NCBI GenBank assembly: GCA_014762625.1
Contig: JABURQ010000031.1
Coordinates: 1 to 48,260 of the forward strand
From: Planctomycetaceae bacterium
GTDB lineage: Bacteria > Planctomycetota > Planctomycetia > Planctomycetales > Planctomycetaceae
Direction: 5' to 3'
DNA length: 48,260 nt
Shown: piece by piece, positions 17,278-24,800 of the stretch
How positions within the stretch are numbered: the first letter of the stretch is position 1
Layout of the letters: the number at the start of each line of letters is the position of its first letter
Program-made: the position numbers and the translations under genes
Notes under the pieces: generated by a model
Seen by the model: only the letters and a program-made list of their open reading frames with translations
Databases searched by the model: none
What the model was told of the DNA's origin: nothing

Positions 17278-18906
17278 TCACTCTTTCGTCGCGGAGGCGG
17301 GATCGTTCACGGGGGCGGGGGTCGGCAATCCAGCCGCCCAATGGACGGCGTTGGCCAGAAACTGAATGAACGCGGGTTGGTCGAAATTACCGATATGCCC
17401 GAGCGAGGTATAGAACGACTTGCCGCCGTTCTTGCGGGTAAAGGTCCAGGCACGCGGTTCCGACTCTTCACCGGGAATCGTTCCCATCAGAATCGGGATT
17501 GTTTTGTCGGCAAGCGGACGTACAACATACAACGAGCCTTTGCTGGTCATGGAATCGACATCAACCTCCTTCAGCATCGGATGGTCTTTCGCTCCTTCGG
17601 CGACCGAGACTTGGGTCACCGGGCCGTTGCCGTAATGGTTCGAGTAATTCCCGCCCCACACATCGGCGTCGAACGTCGGCCAGTCCGCCAGCCCCTCAGG
17701 AGCCGGCTTTTTGCGGAGATGGAAAGGATGCGACGCCGTCCGGATACCGATCATCGGTTTTCCGGAAGCTTCAAACTTTTTGAAGTGAGCCAGTTGTTCG
17801 GGAGGCAACGTCCGACGTCGAATCGACAGAAACAAGACGTCCGCATCGTCGATCAGATGCAGATTCGGGATATCGTTCCGCTCGGTTTTGCTGCCGTGCA
17901 GAATCGTCACTTTGAAATTCTTACCCAGGGTGTGTTTCGCAAACGGCGGCAAAGTTTCGTTGGTCCGGTATTCATCCTCGGCGATCACAATCGCCAGATG
18001 CGGACGTTTATCGTTCTTGTAGCGAAACTCAGTTCCTCCGATGATCATGGCGGAAGAGACCGTCGGGCAGACGAACTTCTCAATGTGCTCGACGATCAGA
18101 TCGGTCCCCGTGAAGTGCGACACATAGGGCCACGCGCCGGGATTGTACATCGTGTCGGTCATGTCTCTGACGAGCACGACGTTCTTGCCGTTCTTCGACA
18201 TCTGTCGCAGGCCGAACGGTCGCCCGAGCACACACATATTGGTATGCACGCCGAGCAGCATCACGTTCTGCAAACCGTTCCGTTCCAATATCGACCAGAT
18301 TTCCTCGCCGTTGTCGCTGATGTAATCGTGATGCTCGTTGATGTCGAGCATATCGGTCTGCCGCGTCCAGGGAGCACGCGGGTTAAGTCCTTTCGCTTCC
18401 AGAGACTTCGCCCACTTCGCATGCTGGACAGGGTCGTCGTCTTCTCCCCCGTCCGATTGATCGATCGGGTAGACGCCGCGTTCTTCGGCGGGAATCTGAT
18501 AGCACCACTTACCGATCTCCTCGGGAAGGTTCGCCACTTTCTCGACCGACTGAGCCCGTTTCCGGGCCGGATGATCTTCATAAAACGCCATGCATCCGCT
18601 GGGAGAATGAATAATGGTCGCTCCCATATCGCGGGCCTGCTTGAGCAGACGATTCATGCGGGGCGCCATTTCGGTTTCCCGCTGGACGGCGTTGTAGCAG
18701 TGATGCAAATCCCACATATCGCAAACGATGATCGCCGTCTGCTTCGGATTCCAATTCTGTTCGTCGAACTGGTAATGATACAGGCCGCTTTCGTCATCCG
18801 CAGGAACCTGGGAGCGAAGCGTCAACTGAAAGGCTTCATTCTCGGCAGCCGATAAAGAGGCGACAGAAACAAACAGGGTGATAGTAACGGCGATCCAACG
18901 CATCAT
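17278..18906 (-). CDS. Isochorismatase-like and ThuA-like fusion protein, secreted
   Basis: A 542-residue exported protein joining two domains. After a signal peptide (MMRWIAVTITLFVSVASLSAAE) comes an isochorismatase-like hydrolase domain (about 55-285), with the Asp of IIVCDMWDLHH at 63 and the expected nucleophile Cys at 225 in HTNMCVLGRP. The second domain (about 300-530) is ThuA-like, a glutamine-amidotransferase-type fold linked to trehalose and other sugar use (HLAIVIAEDEYRTNETLPPF, IGIRTASHPF, WGGNYSNHYG, PRAWTFTRKNGG, SLGHIGNF). I chose 18906 rather than 18951 because the signal peptide begins there and GGGAA lies upstream. It precedes the dehydrogenase/cytochrome gene by 10 bases; ThuA and PVC-dehydrogenase domains often travel together, which supports a common sugar pathway. 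The hydrolase substrate is unknown. Confidence 0.88.
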   Translation of the reverse strand: MMRWIAVTITLFVSVASLSAAENEAFQLTLRSQVPADDESGLYHYQFDEQNWNPKQTAIIVCDMWDLHHCYNAVQRETEMAPRMNRLLKQARDMGATIIHSPSGCMAFYEDHPARKRAQSVEKVANLPEEIGKWCYQIPAEERGVYPIDQSDGGEDDDPVQHAKWAKSLEAKGLNPRAPWTRQTDMLDINEHHDYISDNGEEIWSILERNGLQNVMLLGVHTNMCVLGRPFGLRQMSKNGKNVVLVRDMTDTMYNPGAWPYVSHFTGTDLIVEHIEKFVCPTVSSAMIIGGTEFRYKNDKRPHLAIVIAEDEYRTNETLPPFAKHTLGKNFKVTILHGSKTERNDIPNLHLIDDADVLFLSIRRRTLPPEQLAHFKKFEASGKPMIGIRTASHPFHLRKKPAPEGLADWPTFDADVWGGNYSNHYGNGPVTQVSVAEGAKDHPMLKEVDVDSMTSKGSLYVVRPLADKTIPILMGTIPGEESEPRAWTFTRKNGGKSFYTSLGHIGNFDQPAFIQFLANAVHWAAGLPTPAPVNDPASATKE

Positions 18907-19008
18907 GAGACATTCCCGGTGAGGATGGGAGAGGTGAGCAATTCCAATCACTCAATCATGCAGGGAATTTGATGCGATCTCAAGAGGCGGTTTGCAGATA
19001 TCGGCTCT

Positions 19009-19896
19009 CTACTGAAACTCTCCCGCCTCGTATTTCGCCCAGAATTGGGCCGGAGGCATCCGCGAATCGAAATCAGTCCCCAGTTCCTGTATCGAAGACT
19101 TGTTCCGAATCATCTCCAACCCCTGTTTGACGTTCGCAGGATAGAAAATCAGTCGGGTCAGCGGGAGATCCTCCAAAGGAGACAAATCGTCGATCTCACA
19201 ATCCTCCATGTTGAGTCGTTGCAGCGATTTCAATTCTCTCAATGGCTCCAGCGAGGTCACCTCCGAACGGGCAATATCGAGCGACAGCAAGTTTGTCCCC
19301 TGAAGGGGCGAAAGATCGGACACACTGGTGCCGGGAACCCAGAGCGTCTCCAACGGCATCTCTTCCACGCCTTCAATGGATGTGACGGGGGCATCCAGAA
19401 GATTTAACTGCGTGAGCGGTAAGCCGGTTAACGGTTTCATGGAAGTGACTTTGGTCTTACCCAGATAGAGAATCTTGAGCGGCATCCCCTTCAGGACCGC
19501 CAGATCCTCGTCGTCCACCTGCGTTTCCTCCAGATAGAGTTCCTCCAGTGGCATCCCTTCCAGCGGAGAAAGGTCTTCAACCGGGCAACGCGTCACATCG
19601 AGGAAAATCAAATCGAGTCCTTTGAGGGGCGACAAATCTCGAACGCCGGCCTGAAACAGACTCACCTTGCGGATCTTGCCGCCGATTTTCTGGGCCTGAC
19701 CCCGATCCCCCGCCCCCAATTGACGCATCAGCTCTTCCACGCTCGGTTCGCCGCTGGACGCCTTTGCGGGCGCTTCCATGACCGGAGGAAGTTCGTTTTC
19801 GCTGGCCTCGTTCTCAGAAGTCTCGGTGTCCGAACTCTCCGCACAACCGGAAAGGAACAGCAGGGACAACAAACAAAGGGAGATCGTGAATCGCAT
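19009..19896 (-). CDS. Leucine-rich-repeat lipoprotein
   Basis: A 295-residue lipoprotein (from ATG 19896), signal MRFTISLCLLSLLFLSGC with the lipid-modified Cys at 18. A Ser/Glu-rich spacer follows, then about eight short leucine-rich repeats of roughly 21 residues with the pattern PLxxLxLxxTxVxDLSPLxGM (for example LEELYLEETQVDDEDLAVLK and LQRLNMEDCEIDDLSPLEDL). The repeats should fold into a curved binding surface, so a protein-binding role in the periplasm or on the cell surface is likely; no enzyme motif is present. The open frame runs back to 20076, and an ATG at 19938 with AGG upstream would give a signal peptide with a longer basic N-terminus; I prefer 19896. It is divergent from the phosphatidate cytidylyltransferase gene. 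Confidence 0.82.
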   Translation of the reverse strand: MRFTISLCLLSLLFLSGCAESSDTETSENEASENELPPVMEAPAKASSGEPSVEELMRQLGAGDRGQAQKIGGKIRKVSLFQAGVRDLSPLKGLDLIFLDVTRCPVEDLSPLEGMPLEELYLEETQVDDEDLAVLKGMPLKILYLGKTKVTSMKPLTGLPLTQLNLLDAPVTSIEGVEEMPLETLWVPGTSVSDLSPLQGTNLLSLDIARSEVTSLEPLRELKSLQRLNMEDCEIDDLSPLEDLPLTRLIFYPANVKQGLEMIRNKSSIQELGTDFDSRMPPAQFWAKYEAGEFQ

Positions 19897-20055
19897 GGCC
19901 TGTCTCGTCTCGATGGAAATATGAGTTCTCTTCATCATGGGAAACCTGGCCTCCGAAATCCAGCGGGCAACCGATTCCCGTCCTCTACCGGCGACCATCC
20001 GGGTCAGTAACTCCCCCGTTGCATCAAGAATCCAGGGTGTCCACAATGAGAAATC

Positions 20056-21051
20056 ATGAACGCCTTCGCACAACAACTCGGAATCGATCAGAACGTCTTC
20101 CGGGTTCTGATCGGCCTGCTCGCTGCGATGGTGATCGGAACGATCGTTCGGCTGACCTTGCTGCGAGGCCGGGATGCCGAAACCCGACGCAAAAAGATCG
20201 GAAGCTTACTGGCATGGTGGGTGATGGTGCTCATTTTTTCCATCGCCTCTGTCGCAGGACCGACCGCCGGTGTGATCGTGATCGGAATCATCAGTTTTTT
20301 CGGCCTGCGCGAGTTTTTGGAGATTACCGAACCTCGTTTTCATGAAAAAGTTCTCCGACCGCTGGCGCTGATCGTCCTGCCAATCCATTTTCTCTTCATC
20401 TGGCAACAATGGCACGAACCGTTCTGGATGTTCATCCCGGCGATTGTCTTTCTATTGGTCCCCATCCGCCTGATTCTGGACGGCCATACCGAAGGATTTA
20501 TCGAAAAAGCCTCCAGTGTGACGTGGGGACTGTTTTTGATCGTTTACAATTTCTCACACGCGGCGTTGTTACTGACACTGTCGGATGAGGTCAATCCGTC
20601 CGGCGGAGTGGTGGGTTTGTTTCTATTTCTGGTGATTCTGACCGAGGTGAACGACATCGCGCAGGCGCTTTGGGGTCGGAAATTCGGACGTCATAAAGTC
20701 GTCCCCTCGATCTCTCCCAACAAAAGCTGGGAAGGGCTGCTACTGGGCTTCGCGACGACGGTTGTCATCGCCGTCCTGCTGGCGCCGCTGTTGACTCCCT
20801 TTTCAGGCAATCTGGAGCCGGGTTGGAACTGGCGAGGAGCGGGAGATGTTCTGTGGCCGGTGCTGGCGGGGTTACTGATTGCGGTGGGTGGCTTCTTTGG
20901 CGATTTGAATATGTCTGCGGTCAAACGGGATCTGGGGATCAAGGATGCGGGACGTCTGATTCCCGGACAGGGTGGAATACTGGACCGGATCGACAGCCTC
21001 ACCTTCACCGCCCCGCTCTTCTTTTATTTTGTGTTTTTCCTCTACCCATAA
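20056..21051 (+). CDS. cdsA: Phosphatidate cytidylyltransferase (CDP-diacylglycerol synthase) homologue
   Basis: A 331-residue polytopic membrane protein with about eight helices and the CTP-transferase family signature near its end, from Ser287: SAVKRDLGIKDAGRLIPG then GGILDRID. This enzyme class makes CDP-diacylglycerol from phosphatidic acid and CTP. The signature normally reads PGHGG; here it is PGQGG, with Gln at 305 in place of His. The conserved Asp residues of DRID (310-313) are intact, as is KD earlier. The gene lies 21 bases upstream of a CDP-alcohol phosphatidyltransferase gene, which would use its product. I am confident of the family, less so of exact substrate, because paralogues of CdsA are common. 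Confidence 0.9.
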   Translation: MNAFAQQLGIDQNVFRVLIGLLAAMVIGTIVRLTLLRGRDAETRRKKIGSLLAWWVMVLIFSIASVAGPTAGVIVIGIISFFGLREFLEITEPRFHEKVLRPLALIVLPIHFLFIWQQWHEPFWMFIPAIVFLLVPIRLILDGHTEGFIEKASSVTWGLFLIVYNFSHAALLLTLSDEVNPSGGVVGLFLFLVILTEVNDIAQALWGRKFGRHKVVPSISPNKSWEGLLLGFATTVVIAVLLAPLLTPFSGNLEPGWNWRGAGDVLWPVLAGLLIAVGGFFGDLNMSAVKRDLGIKDAGRLIPGQGGILDRIDSLTFTAPLFFYFVFFLYP

Positions 21052-21072
21052 GAATTTCGGGACAACGTTTGC

Positions 21073-21711
21073 GTGAATCATTCCTCCGACGAAGCACCTC
21101 CCGAGCACTCGAAATCGTTCTGGACGATCCCGAACACGTTATGCCTGATTCGTCTCTGCGGTTCGCCGATCCTGCTTCTGATCGCCTCTCGACAGCAATC
21201 GCAGATTTTTCTGTGGCTGTTTCTGTTTTTGCTGATGACCGACTGGATCGACGGCAAGCTCGCCATTCTGCTTAACCAGCGTTCGGTTTATGGAGCTCGG
21301 CTCGACAGTTTCGCAGACGCCTCGTTATACGGCTGCACGCTGTTGGGAGTCGGATGGCTGCGATGGGACTTCTTTGAGCAGCAGGCTGGGTGGTTATTCG
21401 TGATGCTAGGCAGCTATGTTTTGACCTCGACGGCGGGCCTGATCAAATTCGGACGAATCCCCAGTTATCACACCCGCGCCGCTAAAATCTGCTGGTTACT
21501 GGCGGGGCTGGCGACGGTCGGCCTGTTGCTGAATTGGTCGCCGTGGTTCTTTCGCATTACAATTCTGGGAGTGACGTACACCAACCTGGAAACGGTCGCC
21601 ATGACGGTAGTTTTACCGGAATGGACCAGCGACGTCCTCAATCTACGGGAGGCTATGAAAATAAAACGGGGCCAGGAAGCCGACGAGAGCCGCAACGAGG
21701 AAGAACGCTGA
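21073..21711 (+). CDS. CDP-alcohol phosphatidyltransferase family protein
   Basis: A 212-residue membrane protein that should transfer a phosphatidyl group from CDP-diacylglycerol to an alcohol. The family motif is at 57-82: D57-x2-D60-G61-x2-A64-I65-x8-G74-x3-D78-x3-D82. All four catalytic/metal-binding Asp residues are present, but the Arg that usually follows the Ala is Ile65. About five to six membrane helices are visible (ILLLIASR, IFLWLFLFLLMT, LFVMLGSYVLTSTAGLI, ICWLLAGLATVGLLL). The start is GTG at 21073, with GGGA upstream. It forms a tight pair with the CdsA-like gene. The alcohol acceptor (glycerol phosphate, serine, inositol or other) cannot be told from this. Confidence 0.86.
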   Translation: MNHSSDEAPPEHSKSFWTIPNTLCLIRLCGSPILLLIASRQQSQIFLWLFLFLLMTDWIDGKLAILLNQRSVYGARLDSFADASLYGCTLLGVGWLRWDFFEQQAGWLFVMLGSYVLTSTAGLIKFGRIPSYHTRAAKICWLLAGLATVGLLLNWSPWFFRITILGVTYTNLETVAMTVVLPEWTSDVLNLREAMKIKRGQEADESRNEEER

Positions 21712-21712
21712 T

Positions 21713-22420
21713 TTATAACTCTTCCGTCGGCAGAACTTCTTCAGGATGGGTTTTCCAGTAACGCTTCGACAGCCAGCGCACCACCAGCGGAAATATTCCC
21801 ATCAGCACCAACGCGAGAAACAGACGCGGCGAGAGAACTGCGGTGGCCCCCTGCTCGACAACTTCACGAAGAGTCGGAATCTGAGTTCCCGCAAACACGA
21901 ACACCATGGTGGACGGAATCAGTCCCAACTGGGTCGGCCACCAAAAGGAGAATGTTGACAACGACGTCGCGCCACAGGCGTAATTTGTCGCCGTGTAGGG
22001 GGAGTGCATCAGGCGTAGTGTCAGGAGATAAAACGCCCCGTCTTTCTGCAAATGTTCGTCCAGCTTTTGCATCACGATGGCGAAACGCGACTGCAACGCG
22101 TCCCGCATCAACCAGCGACTCACCAGAAACGTCACCACCGCCGCACCGGTCAATGCAACATCCGCGATCACCACAGCCTGCCAGAAACCGAACAACCATC
22201 CGAAAATCACCGATTTCCCCCCCGTTCCCGGAATCAGCGACAACAGAAAATAGCTCACCAAGCCGATGACAAAACCTCGCCAGGGGCTTTCCTGCAGAAA
22301 ATCTCGGATCTGAATCTCGTGGCGAATGAGATTGTCAAACAGCCCATAGTGGCGAGTGAGAAACCCTGCCGCCGCGATCAGCGCCAGCAGAAGCAAAAAG
22401 ATCACCAATTTACTTTTCAT
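21713..22420 (-). CDS. TVP38/TMEM64-type VTT-domain membrane protein
   Basis: A 235-residue polytopic protein of the VTT (DedA/TVP38) superfamily. Visible features are the N-terminal helix (LVIFLLLLALIAAAGFL), the domain core with PGTGGKSVIFGWLFGFW, the second helix pair AVVTFLVSRWLMRD, and LLTLRLMHSPYTATNYACGA, a family landmark equivalent to R-x-x-P in DedA proteins. Members are implicated in lipid scrambling or membrane homeostasis. It overlaps the metallophosphoesterase gene by four bases (start codon over stop), so the two are translationally coupled. Its 3' end nearly touches the convergent CDP-alcohol transferase gene, one base apart, placing it among lipid genes. Confidence 0.85.
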   Translation of the reverse strand: MKSKLVIFLLLLALIAAAGFLTRHYGLFDNLIRHEIQIRDFLQESPWRGFVIGLVSYFLLSLIPGTGGKSVIFGWLFGFWQAVVIADVALTGAAVVTFLVSRWLMRDALQSRFAIVMQKLDEHLQKDGAFYLLTLRLMHSPYTATNYACGATSLSTFSFWWPTQLGLIPSTMVFVFAGTQIPTLREVVEQGATAVLSPRLFLALVLMGIFPLVVRWLSKRYWKTHPEEVLPTEEL

Positions 22421-23253
22421 GATTCTTCGTGAAATCGTAATCCGGGACGTGGAAATGTGTGTCGGCTGACAGGTTCAAATCGATCTCGTTCATGAAAATA
22501 CATGTAATGTGTGACCTGAATCATGCGCGAATCGGCCCGCAGCACGTTGAGCGAATTTTTTTCCCGCTCGCGTCCGCGGCCCCGGTAAGAAGTCGTCGTC
22601 CCGCTTTGGACGATGATAATCCCCCGATTTCGATGTCGACCGGCGTAGACATCCAGAGTGTTACCGATGTACGCGCGATGCAAGTGCCCTCCCAGAATCA
22701 GATCGACATCCAGATTCACAAACTTGTCGATCGCCCGTTTGGCTTTCGGCATCGTGGAATCCCGCTCGTAATCGGGAGCCGGTGCGAAGTGATGGTGGGC
22801 AACGATGACTTTCAGGGTCTCGTCCGGAACTCCCGTCAGCGCCTGTTCGCAGAATTCGAGCTGCTCGGCATGAATGCGGCCATTCGAGATCGCCGACCGG
22901 GGAGCGGTCGAGTCCAGAGCCACGAAAATGGCCCCTTCGATTTCCACCACATAATTGAGTCGATCTTCAATGATCGTGCGATAATGTTTGAGCGGATCGG
23001 ACAGACGTTCAGCGACGCGATAGAGGGGAACATCGTGATTTCCGGGAACGACGATTTGGGGGACGTCGGGAAGTCGATCGAGAAACTCCCGCGCCTCCTG
23101 AAACTGTTCCGGTTTGGCGCGTTGAGTGAAATCGCCGCTCACCACAATCGCATCGAGTTTCAATTCCGCAGCCAGTCGCTGAACGGCCTCGCCGACGTTG
23201 GGCAGGTAGGGAGGGCCGAAATGCAAATCGGAACAATGGAGGAGGTGAATCAT
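22417..23253 (-). CDS. Calcineurin-like metallophosphoesterase
   Basis: A 278-residue cytoplasmic phosphoesterase with the full metal-binding set: D9-x-H11 (CSDLHFG), D41 (VVSGDFTQ), GNHD at 71-74, a histidine cluster in VIVAHHHFAP, and GGHLHRAY. The order and length fit the CpdA/Icc-like or 3',5'-cyclic nucleotide phosphodiesterase-like group, but similar proteins hydrolyse UDP-diacylglucosamine (LpxH/LpxI-like) or other phosphodiesters. The downstream VTT gene overlaps it by four bases, so both are probably made together; together with flanking lipid genes this hints at a lipid or envelope substrate, which is inference. Confidence 0.87.
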   Translation of the reverse strand: MIHLLHCSDLHFGPPYLPNVGEAVQRLAAELKLDAIVVSGDFTQRAKPEQFQEAREFLDRLPDVPQIVVPGNHDVPLYRVAERLSDPLKHYRTIIEDRLNYVVEIEGAIFVALDSTAPRSAISNGRIHAEQLEFCEQALTGVPDETLKVIVAHHHFAPAPDYERDSTMPKAKRAIDKFVNLDVDLILGGHLHRAYIGNTLDVYAGRHRNRGIIIVQSGTTTSYRGRGREREKNSLNVLRADSRMIQVTHYMYFHERDRFEPVSRHTFPRPGLRFHEES

Positions 23254-23396
23254 AGTTGGTTGAATTCTTCCTGTGGCGACAAATCGATCACGCGCTGATG
23301 GTGTTATTCTAGCAGAACGAATGTCCGACCAGTCGTCAAATCACGCTCGACTGGTCTCCTCCAAAGAACTGGGAGGTGAAGTTTTGACTTGATCGC

Positions 23397-23413
23397 GAGC
23401 ACGGCTCGTGCTC
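23397..23413. promoter_or_regulatory. Perfect 7-base palindromic hairpin upstream of acyltransferase gene
   Basis: GAGCACG-GCT-CGTGCTC is a perfect inverted repeat with a three-base loop in the 278-base divergent gap. It is followed by two related segments, ATCTGATTTTC (23419-23429) and AATCTGATTTC (23435-23445), and a weaker stem (GATTTT/AAAATC). It lies 119 bases before the acyltransferase start, so it could be an operator or a leader structure for that gene. Confidence 0.35.
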
Positions 23414-23531
23414 AGACATCTGATTTTCGGAAAAAATCTGATTTCAGACGTGAGATCTGGTCCGACAACGCGCCTGATGATGTATGGGCTGATCCTGAAC
23501 ACTTTGCTGGCAGGCAAGAAAGGGACACAAG

Positions 23532-24800
23532 ATGACATCCGTCGTTGTGACTGACTCCGATTACAAATTCGTCCCCCCGCATACCAATAAGCTTTGGCCA
23601 AAATTTCTGAGCTGGTTCGTGCCGGGAATTTTGCGTCGCAATTACGGCGTCACCGAACTGGAATACCGGGGGGCCGAAAAACTCAAGTCGCTGGTCGATG
23701 CGGGACACGGCGTATTAATGGCTCCGAATCACTCGCGCATGTGCGATGCCTTTGTCCTCGACGGTCTCTCCGCCGCAATTCGCCGACCGTCTTACGTGAT
23801 GGCGAGTTCTCACCTGTTTCGACAAAGTCGCTTTCAGTCATTTCTGTTACGTCGCCTGGGGGCGTTCAGCATTTATCGCGAGGGAGTCGATCGTAAAGCC
23901 GTGCAACAGGGAATCGACATTCTCGTCGAGGGAGATCGTCCGCTGGTGATTTTTCCGGAAGGTACCGTCAGCCAGGCGAACGAACGACTCAAGGCCCTGA
24001 TGGACGGCGTGTCGTTTATTGCCCGCTCGGCGGCCCGCAAAGTCGAGAGACAGGAAACCGATCAAAAAGTTTTCGTCGTCCCGATTGCCATCCGGTATCT
24101 GTTTCAGGGAGACATCGAAGAGACCGCCGGCAAAATTCTGACCGATATCGAACTTCGTCTCTCGTGGGCGCCGCAGCATCACCTGCCGCTGATCGAACGG
24201 ATCTACAAGGTCGGGTTTGCGTTATTGAGTCTGAAAGAAATGGAGTTTCTGGGAGCAACCCAAAAAGGAACACACCACCAACGACTCGAAAACCTGATCG
24301 ATCACCTGCTGCATCCCCTGGAGCGGGAGTGGCTGGGTGGCGAGCGTCGTGACTCGGTGATCGCCCGCGTGAAGGAATTACGGAAAGCGATCCTCCCCGA
24401 CATGGTGAATAAATCGCTCGATGACACTGAGCAGGAACGACGCTTCAAGCAACTCAAAGATATCGAGATGGCGCAGAAGCTGTGCCTCTACCCACCGAAC
24501 TATATCGCCGATAAACCGACCGCCGATCGCATTCTCGAAACCGTCGAACGGTTCTGGGAACACCTCTCGGGAGACGAATCGCCGCATCCGCCCTTGAAAG
24601 CAGTCATCGAAGTCTGCGATCCGATTGAGGTTCGCGGCAAGCGGGACAAATCCTCACCCGAAGATCCCGTCATGAAACAACTGGCCACCTCCCTGAACGA
24701 GAAAATCGCTGAACTCTCCACCGAAAGCCAACGTTACACCAGTGACGAACCGGATGTGATGACGGCATCGTCGATCCCTGGAGTGACCCATGTCGGATAA
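23532..24800 (+). CDS. PlsC-like 1-acylglycerol-phosphate acyltransferase with C-terminal extension
   Basis: A 422-residue acyltransferase. Motif I is NHSRMCD (N66, H67-x4-D72) and motif III is FPEGTVS from F141, both intact. The catalytic domain covers about 40-235. It is followed by about 185 residues not found in ordinary PlsC (about 240-260 residues), containing PLIERIYKVGFALLSLKEME and YPPNYIADKPTADRILETVE. The protein at 42368-43555 has the same architecture and matching C-terminal blocks, so the two are paralogues. It probably acylates lysophosphatidic acid or a similar lipid at the inner membrane. Its end overlaps the MFS transporter gene by 11 bases, implying coupled translation. Confidence 0.88.
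   Translation: MTSVVVTDSDYKFVPPHTNKLWPKFLSWFVPGILRRNYGVTELEYRGAEKLKSLVDAGHGVLMAPNHSRMCDAFVLDGLSAAIRRPSYVMASSHLFRQSRFQSFLLRRLGAFSIYREGVDRKAVQQGIDILVEGDRPLVIFPEGTVSQANERLKALMDGVSFIARSAARKVERQETDQKVFVVPIAIRYLFQGDIEETAGKILTDIELRLSWAPQHHLPLIERIYKVGFALLSLKEMEFLGATQKGTHHQRLENLIDHLLHPLEREWLGGERRDSVIARVKELRKAILPDMVNKSLDDTEQERRFKQLKDIEMAQKLCLYPPNYIADKPTADRILETVERFWEHLSGDESPHPPLKAVIEVCDPIEVRGKRDKSSPEDPVMKQLATSLNEKIAELSTESQRYTSDEPDVMTASSIPGVTHVG

Noticed and set aside
17266-18855. 529-residue plus-strand open frame opposite the isochorismatase-ThuA gene
   Set aside because: It is antisense to a gene with clear domains and a signal peptide; the sequence is Arg/His-rich without family motifs, as expected of a shadow of GC-biased codon use.
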